Below, piece by piece: positions 58,983 through 64,000 of a stretch of 64,000 nt of DNA; positions within the stretch are counted from its first letter, which is position 1; every line of letters starts with the position of its first letter. The DNA lies in NCBI GenBank assembly GCA_014361455.1, contig JACIVP010000001.1, forward strand, positions 124,001 through 188,000, given 5' to 3'. The stretch is from Candidatus Methanosuratincola sp. GTDB taxonomy: Archaea > Thermoproteota > Methanomethylicia > Methanomethylicales > Methanomethylicaceae. Made by a program: the position numbers and the translations under genes. The notes under the pieces are model-generated. The model was not told the origin of the DNA and ran no database searches. It worked only from the letters and a program-made list of their open reading frames with translations.

Positions 58983-60063
58983 GAGGACTTCGAAAAACTT
59001 AACCTTTGCTGGTGCCTTCTCGCATTTTATACAGTTTTGTGGCATCTCCTCATCCTTCCCTGCCCATTTCGCCCCCCGGTTCCATCTCCTCAACCGTTTC
59101 TCCATTGTTTCCTGCCCTCGTCGAGATCCTATGCCTGTGCCTGTCTGCTTTCGAAGGGTAAACATCTGCATCAAGTTGTAGCAGATACAGGAGAAGAGGT
59201 TCTTCACCTTCACCCTGACACGGTCGTCATAAGCACGTGACCAGCCTTAAACACCCTCTTCAGCACTCGAATGCCCTCTCGATCGGCGCGCGCTTCTTTG
59301 AGATCCGGGCGTTCTGCATCCTCTCCCATACCGATATGGAACCGGCTCTGGTCCCGCGCCGCATCGTCGCGTCGCATCAAACCCTTCGCCGGAACGCCGA
59401 AGTAGTCCTTGTCGCGGTAGACCACCTCCCCTCCTAGAAAGATCCACCCTTGAGTCATGTACGGATGCGGTGATGGTCTGGAAGACCCTTATTTATCAGT
59501 CCGTATTTCAGGTCCGTCTTTCTGAACGTGCAGCTTGTAGCTAATCGGAGTATGATCTGCTGCCCTTCTTCGTCGGTCCAAGTCTCGTCCCTCGACCGTT
59601 TTGTCTCTGCCGTGCTCCTTGGACTGGAAGATTCTGTGACTCCGGGATCTGCGGTTACGAACGTCGCATCCTGCATCACTCACTGCCTGCCTTACTCTGT
59701 GCCCCTTCCTCTTCAGTTGCCCCTGCAGCCCTCCCAAGCTTCTCGTACTTGTCGTTCTCGACGAGGCACTCGCGGAAGAGCCAGACGGTGGTGAAGTCCG
59801 GTATCACTCGGGGAATCCGAGGAAGTGCTGGAATGAGAGGCGGTCTGAGACTTGCCGTTCGAGTTCGGGGTCCGATCCGATAACCCGTACCACTGCTGTA
59901 ATACTAACAGCTTGAGCATCACGATGGAATCGATGTTGGGTCTGCCTCCCTCCCTCCCTTCTCTGTGAGGTTCTTGTAGGAGGAGGCTATGATGGGCCGG
60001 AAGGCCTCCCAGTCTATCAACGAGTCGACGCTTGCAAGCCTGTCGAACTCCTTGACGTCGTCC
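58983..60063 (-). pseudogene. Degraded IS5-family transposase element
   Basis: Minus-strand fragments in changing frames match an IS5-type transposase in order: FDRLASVDSLIDWEAFRPII (about 60040), MLKLLVLQQWYGLSD (59922-59878), FTTVWLFRECLVENDKYEKL, an RSRDETWTDE region, SYKLHV/KTDLKYGLI, GEVVYRDKDYFGVPAKG (about 59420), RVFKAGHVLMTTVS (about 59230) and SCICYNLMQ. At least five frameshifts make it dead. The right-hand end of the transposase lies within the repeat GAGGACTTCGAAAAACTTAA at 58983, which is the same end as the MITE-like repeats. The other terminal repeat was not found. Confidence 0.8.
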
Positions 60064-60228
60064 TAGTAAACGCCCTTAAGGAGGTATGAATTGAAAGAGG
60101 TCATGAATAATTTATGGTACTTTTTGATCTTTAAGCCTTGCTATGGCGCAGGCAGGTGTTATAGGGAGATTTATCGAAGATCTCTAAAAGAGTTTGGGAT
60201 GTATCGGTTCAAGCTCTTCCTTACACTC

Positions 60229-60534
60229 TCAAAACTTGAACCTTATCTCGTTGATGTCGGTACTGCAGACTTTCTTGACGCCTCTTATGCCTGGTTTGTA
60301 GGACGTCTTTACGAGACCGACTTCTTCCAAGATCCTCATCTGCGCGCTTGCATTAGCCTTGCTCTGCTTTATCAGCTCCGCAATCTCCTGCATGTCGACC
60401 TCCTTGGACTTTATGAAGTTGAGTATTCTGATCCTTGTGGGTGAGGATAATGCCATCGCGACCTTCGAGATGTTTTCCCCTTCTACTGTAAGTATGTTCC
60501 CTTCATTTTCTGTTTTTTCAATTACTCCACTCAT
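60229..60534 (-). CDS. ArsR-family HTH regulator
   Basis: 101 residues from ATG 60534, with GGTG before it. Winged helix: MALSSPTRIRILNFIKSKEVDM, ELIKQSKANASAQMRILEEVGLV then KPGIRGVKKVCS. This is the short ArsR form. No metal-binding Cys cluster is apparent (only one Cys), so the effector is unknown. It lies between the IS5-like relic and the DUF460 gene. Confidence 0.85.
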   Translation of the reverse strand: MSGVIEKTENEGNILTVEGENISKVAMALSSPTRIRILNFIKSKEVDMQEIAELIKQSKANASAQMRILEEVGLVKTSYKPGIRGVKKVCSTDINEIRFKF

Positions 60535-60713
60535 TCTTAGCACCTTTTTTATCCTTGAATAATGTCAGAAAGAGTCTATCTTTTAAAGATTTCGTCACAA
60601 TGATTGTAATGAATTATAAAATTTGAAAATCTTGGACGACAAATTTTAATAAGCCTCTGAATATCGTATAGACTCGATTACGATGTAATATATATGCTTT
60701 TAGTTGATCCCTT

Positions 60714-62705
60714 ATGATCAGTCGCTCGAAAATCATTGGCATCGATCGTCACCCCTCAGGCAGAGGGTTCTCAGCCGTGGTCATGCGCGGGGGCGAGGTC
60801 GTGTTCAGGCGTGAGCTGATGAGCACGGATGAGGTGGCAAAGACTGTGCTCGATTTTGAGGTGGATGCTGTTGCCATCGACAATATCTATGAGCTGGGAT
60901 CCGTAGGCGATATCAGGCGATTCGCCGGGAGGCTGTTGAGGGCCGAACTCGTCCAGGTGACTGGATGCCCAAAGGATGGGTTCCTTCCGCTCTCCAAAAT
61001 AGGGAAGCGGATAGGGTTCTCTGGCGGGGAGAAGCTGGATCATCTCAGGTCAGCCGAGGTATGCGCGAGGGCGGTTGCGGCAGGGATCGGTTATGTCGTG
61101 AAGGTTTACGGGCCTGAGACTAGGATAACAATATCGAGGAAGCGGCGTTACGGACCCGGTGGCATGAGCTCGGAGAGGTACAGGCGAAGCGTCGAGGGTG
61201 CAGTCCAGAGCCTCGTCAGAGGAATCAGATCTGCTCTAGACGCAAGGAAGATGGAGTACGACCTGGCGATCAGGAAGGGCGCGCATGGCACGATTGGCGC
61301 TTCTTTCACGGTCTATTCGCCTAGGGACTGCCTCTTCGGGGCAGTCCGCCAGATCAGGACTTCGAGCGTGAATGTTAAAATAACCCCGCTTTACACAAAG
61401 TCATTTGAGTATATGCCCTTGCTTCAGGAGAGCACGAAAGAAGCGGTCAAAAGGTACCTGATCGTCGGCGTTGATCCAGGCATGGTCACTGGGGTTGCCG
61501 TGATGGATCTTAACGGCAGGGTCCTCAGCCTCACGAGCGGAAGGGGCATGACGCGGGGGCAGATCGCGAGGAGCCTCGCCTCGCTCGGGAGGGCACTGGT
61601 CTTTGCAAGTGACGTCTCCCCCCCTCCTGACATGGTGACGAAACTCGCCGCGATGCACAGCGCGATCGTCTTCTTCCCCGACAATCCAATGCGGACATAC
61701 GAGAAGTCCGAGATCTCGGAGAGGATCACCAACGATCAGGGGATCGTTGTAGGCGACGCGCACCAGAGGGACTCCCTCGCTGCGGCATTCAAGGCCTACT
61801 CCTTCTTCAGGAACAAGCTCGAGCAGTGCATGTCACATGTGCGTCTCAGCAGCGACCGGGTGGACCTTGAAGAGGTCAAGGCGCTTGTGGTCAGGGGGTA
61901 CAGCATAAGCGATGCAATCGCGAGGAGCAGGTCCATGCCCAAGGTCCAGCCACAAGCCAAGAGGGTGAGGGTAAACGGCGAGCGCGAGCGGGTCAGGGTG
62001 CTTGAGGCAAAGTTCGAGGATCTGCGTGCGGAGAGGGATGCTCTGGTTGAAAAGATCAGGAAGCTCGGATCCAGGATAGAGGATCTTGAAGAAGAAGTGA
62101 GGCTCGCGCGTCTAGAGTACAGGCAGCCGAGGCCATTGGAGGCCTACGAGCTCGAGCGGAGGATAAGGTCTCTCCTTGACGAGATCACTAGGATCAGGGC
62201 AGAGGCCAGTCTCCTCAAGTCCGAGCGACAGGCGCTGAAGTCCACCATATCTGCGATCGCAGAGGGGCGCTGCATCCCGATCAGGAGATCCCGGAGGCTC
62301 ACCGAAGCCTCCTCCCGTCCGCCAATGGTGGTCGATGGAAGGTTGGTGATCTACCTGGAATCGGTGGCTGCAATCGACAATGAGGGCGAGGCCGCGCTCA
62401 GGGGCCTAGGTAACGTGATCCTGATCCTCGACAGACCCCCTGGGGCAGAGGTGCAGTCCAGGTTGTGGGAGGTCGGCGTCCCATTCATCGTGAGGGGGAA
62501 CGGAGACGGATCCTTGGTCGACGATACTCTTGTGGTCGAGAAGGAGTCCCTAGGGAGGATGATCCAAGCCGCACATTCCGCGATGGAAGATGGCATGAAG
62601 GATCGCCCGGAGAGGATCAGGGCGCTCTTCGAGGAGTACCGTAAAGAGCGGCAGAAAGAGACCCTCAGAAGAGGGTCACTCTCTTCTCAAGAATTGCCCT
62701 TGTGA
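60714..62705 (+). CDS. DUF460 (RuvC/YqgF-like nuclease fold) protein
   Basis: 663 residues. Residues 1-220 and 240-380 hold RNase H-like blocks, notably KIIGIDRHPSGRGFSAVV and LIVGVDPGMVTGVAVMDL, with acidic residues at the expected positions. A coiled coil follows (about 425-500: LEAKFEDLRAERDALVEKI), and a terminal region ends LIQAAHSAMEDG-like. DUF460 proteins are archaeal and described as predicted nucleases; activity is not established. It converges on the MAT gene and overlaps its 3' end by 41 bp. Confidence 0.88.
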   Translation: MISRSKIIGIDRHPSGRGFSAVVMRGGEVVFRRELMSTDEVAKTVLDFEVDAVAIDNIYELGSVGDIRRFAGRLLRAELVQVTGCPKDGFLPLSKIGKRIGFSGGEKLDHLRSAEVCARAVAAGIGYVVKVYGPETRITISRKRRYGPGGMSSERYRRSVEGAVQSLVRGIRSALDARKMEYDLAIRKGAHGTIGASFTVYSPRDCLFGAVRQIRTSSVNVKITPLYTKSFEYMPLLQESTKEAVKRYLIVGVDPGMVTGVAVMDLNGRVLSLTSGRGMTRGQIARSLASLGRALVFASDVSPPPDMVTKLAAMHSAIVFFPDNPMRTYEKSEISERITNDQGIVVGDAHQRDSLAAAFKAYSFFRNKLEQCMSHVRLSSDRVDLEEVKALVVRGYSISDAIARSRSMPKVQPQAKRVRVNGERERVRVLEAKFEDLRAERDALVEKIRKLGSRIEDLEEEVRLARLEYRQPRPLEAYELERRIRSLLDEITRIRAEASLLKSERQALKSTISAIAEGRCIPIRRSRRLTEASSRPPMVVDGRLVIYLESVAAIDNEGEAALRGLGNVILILDRPPGAEVQSRLWEVGVPFIVRGNGDGSLVDDTLVVEKESLGRMIQAAHSAMEDGMKDRPERIRALFEEYRKERQKETLRRGSLSSQELPL

Positions 62706-63873
62706 CCTCGTCGATAGACTCAAGCGAGGAATCCACAATGCCCTTTATCTCGGTCTGCAGATGGCTTGTCATGATTTCCCCCTTTCCCATCACGAGCTGG
62801 ACATTGGCCATGTGGGGGTCGTCGATCGCCCTTCCGATCTGGCTCACGATCTTGACATAGGCCTCTTCTACCCCCTTCAATACAGCGACCTTTTCAGCTA
62901 TCCTGTTGGCGAGTACGTTGTAGATCTTCCCCACGTGGCTCACAGGGTTCTTGCCTGCGGCCGCCTCAAGCGACATCGGCCTCTGCGGGGTGATGAGCCC
63001 GTTTGTCCTGTTGCCGCGCCCAGTCTCGCCGTCGTCGCCCATCTCTGCGCTCGTCCCAGTCACTGTGAGGTAAACAACCCCCTTCTCTGGTCTGTCGGCG
63101 TTGTTCAGGAAGACCTCTACAGGGGCATCCGATTTCTTCGCTATGAAATCCTTGACTGCGGACTTCAGTTCCTCCTTGACCGATAAATAATGCTGCAAGT
63201 CAGGCACATATTTCGAGACCGTGGCCACCGCAATGGTGATCTTGACTTCCTTGCCATTCCTCAGCCCCATCACCTTCACGTCCTCGCCGACCTCGGGGAA
63301 CCTCTTCTTTATGTATGGACCGTTGATGAACCTCTCTGTTTCGAAGACAAGCCTTTCAAGCATGTCGAACGGCGCGTATCCGACCCCAAAGGAGGTGTCG
63401 TTTGAACAGACCTTCCCTTCCTTTGTGTTGTAGTTGCAGACTAGGTCTATTGATCCCTTGCCTACCCTGTGATCTATTATGACGTGCTCTTTCACGTCTA
63501 GGTTGGGGAGATTGCCCCTGATCCAGTTCTTAGCTGACTGGAGGGCGATCCTCCCTACTGGTATGTACTCTACACCCCCGTTGGTGTTGACTTCATTAAT
63601 CGCCCTGCCAGACATGACAATGTATATGGGAGTGATCACTTCCCCCCCGCCGAACCTCGGATTGGACTGCCCCCCGACAAGCAGGAGCTTGTCCACATTG
63701 TGGTGGAGGATCGTGCCGAACTTTTTCTGGTATTCTTTGCATAGCTCGAGGCTGAACTCCTCGGAAAGGCTGTCTGCAATATAGTCCGGGTGCCCAAGTC
63801 CTTTCCTCTCGACGAACTCGACACTTTGAGATTCGACTGGCTGCTGCTGGAGCGTCTCAATGATGATATTCAT
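62665..63873 (-). CDS. mat: Archaeal S-adenosylmethionine synthetase
   Basis: Makes SAM from methionine and ATP. 402 residues of the archaeal type, distinct from bacterial Met[74 protein letters not shown] and [24 protein letters not shown] 63873 or TTG 63882; GGAGGGG lies five bases before the TTG. Length normal. Confidence 0.94.
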   Translation of the reverse strand: MNIIIETLQQQPVESQSVEFVERKGLGHPDYIADSLSEEFSLELCKEYQKKFGTILHHNVDKLLLVGGQSNPRFGGGEVITPIYIVMSGRAINEVNTNGGVEYIPVGRIALQSAKNWIRGNLPNLDVKEHVIIDHRVGKGSIDLVCNYNTKEGKVCSNDTSFGVGYAPFDMLERLVFETERFINGPYIKKRFPEVGEDVKVMGLRNGKEVKITIAVATVSKYVPDLQHYLSVKEELKSAVKDFIAKKSDAPVEVFLNNADRPEKGVVYLTVTGTSAEMGDDGETGRGNRTNGLITPQRPMSLEAAAGKNPVSHVGKIYNVLANRIAEKVAVLKGVEEAYVKIVSQIGRAIDDPHMANVQLVMGKGEIMTSHLQTEIKGIVDSSLESIDEVTRAILEKRVTLF

Positions 63874-64000
63874 TGAATTCAAGCAAGCCCCTCCAACAAT
63901 GCACATTTAACGTTAGCATATTTTACTTCCTAATATTGCTTTCTAGATGCACCTGCTGTATCTGAATTGAGACGATGAGCTTTTTCAACTAAAATGGCTG

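Noticed and set aside
1-64000. CRISPR array, cas genes, prophage or integrated plasmid
   Set aside because: I found no regularly spaced repeats, no cas-like genes and no integrase. Repeats present are the MITE-like copies, the 27-bp coding repeats and microsatellites.

Overview
The window is archaeal chromosome, with TATA boxes about 25 bp before starts, Shine-Dalgarno sites (GGTG, GGAGG), frequent TTG/GTG starts and intron-bearing tRNAs. The gene set (group II chaperonin, histone, ribosomal proteins S17e and S26e, crenarchaeal-type PolB1, GatDE, ABCE1, KEOPS Cgi121, TrmY, ThrRS with an archaeal editing domain, archaeal MAT) points to the TACK side of the Archaea. S26e is absent from most euryarchaea. 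The exact lineage cannot be fixed from this sequence. Most of the window is housekeeping; accessory DNA is small and degraded.

Layout. 1-10 kb: adenylate kinase-like ATPase (cut by the edge), thermosome, histone, S17e, a MoaD/ThiS-like protein, a phosphoribosyltransferase, Cgi121, a Sua5-THUMP fusion, a repeat-built acidic peptide, a TFS-like zinc ribbon, ABCE1, HtpX and a small zinc-ribbon membrane protein. 10-22 kb: tRNA-Arg(CCG), a decayed gene, sugar kinase plus class I aldolase, AOR with its ferredoxin, TreT with a CBS protein, ArgRS, a CAP-domain membrane protein and tRNA-Arg(GCG). 22-36 kb: PolB1 with an intein, a 52-residue ORF, ThrRS, two unknown genes, a DUF123 protein, an A24 peptidase, split GMP synthetase, a CDP-alcohol phosphatidyltransferase and a PadR relic. 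36-46 kb: TrmY, S26e, GatD-GatE, GlmS, PurA, a CofE-like protein, an Lrp regulator, and a zinc ribbon divergent from HypB. 46-57 kb: biotin carboxylase, BCCP, carboxyltransferase, class III CoA-transferase and BirA, then SufB-SufC with an overlapping unknown gene, DUF1614 and Dph6. 57-64 kb: CTP synthase, an IS5-like transposase wreck, an ArsR regulator, a DUF460 protein and archaeal MAT.

The most striking observation is in purA. The conserved P-loop is interrupted by 28 nt that fold into a bulge-helix-bulge motif, and excision at the predicted bulge sites restores the frame and the GDEGKGK motif exactly. This looks like an archaeal pre-mRNA intron. The same splicing grammar explains tRNA-Arg(CCG) (13-nt intron) and tRNA-Arg(GCG) (two introns, 27 and 15 nt).

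Other points: an in-frame Sua5-THUMP fusion with an internal SD-ATG at the junction; a PolB1 intein ending Gly-Gln; a roughly 95-bp MITE-like family in three copies whose end matches the end of the IS5-like relic; two candidate C/D box sRNAs; and three perfect 27-bp repeats coding an acidic peptide. Functional groupings: t6A modification (Cgi121, Sua5), tRNA charging (ArgRS with two tRNA-Arg, ThrRS, GatDE), nucleotide synthesis (GuaA, PurA, PyrG), and a biotin-enzyme cluster that carries its own biotin ligase/regulator.
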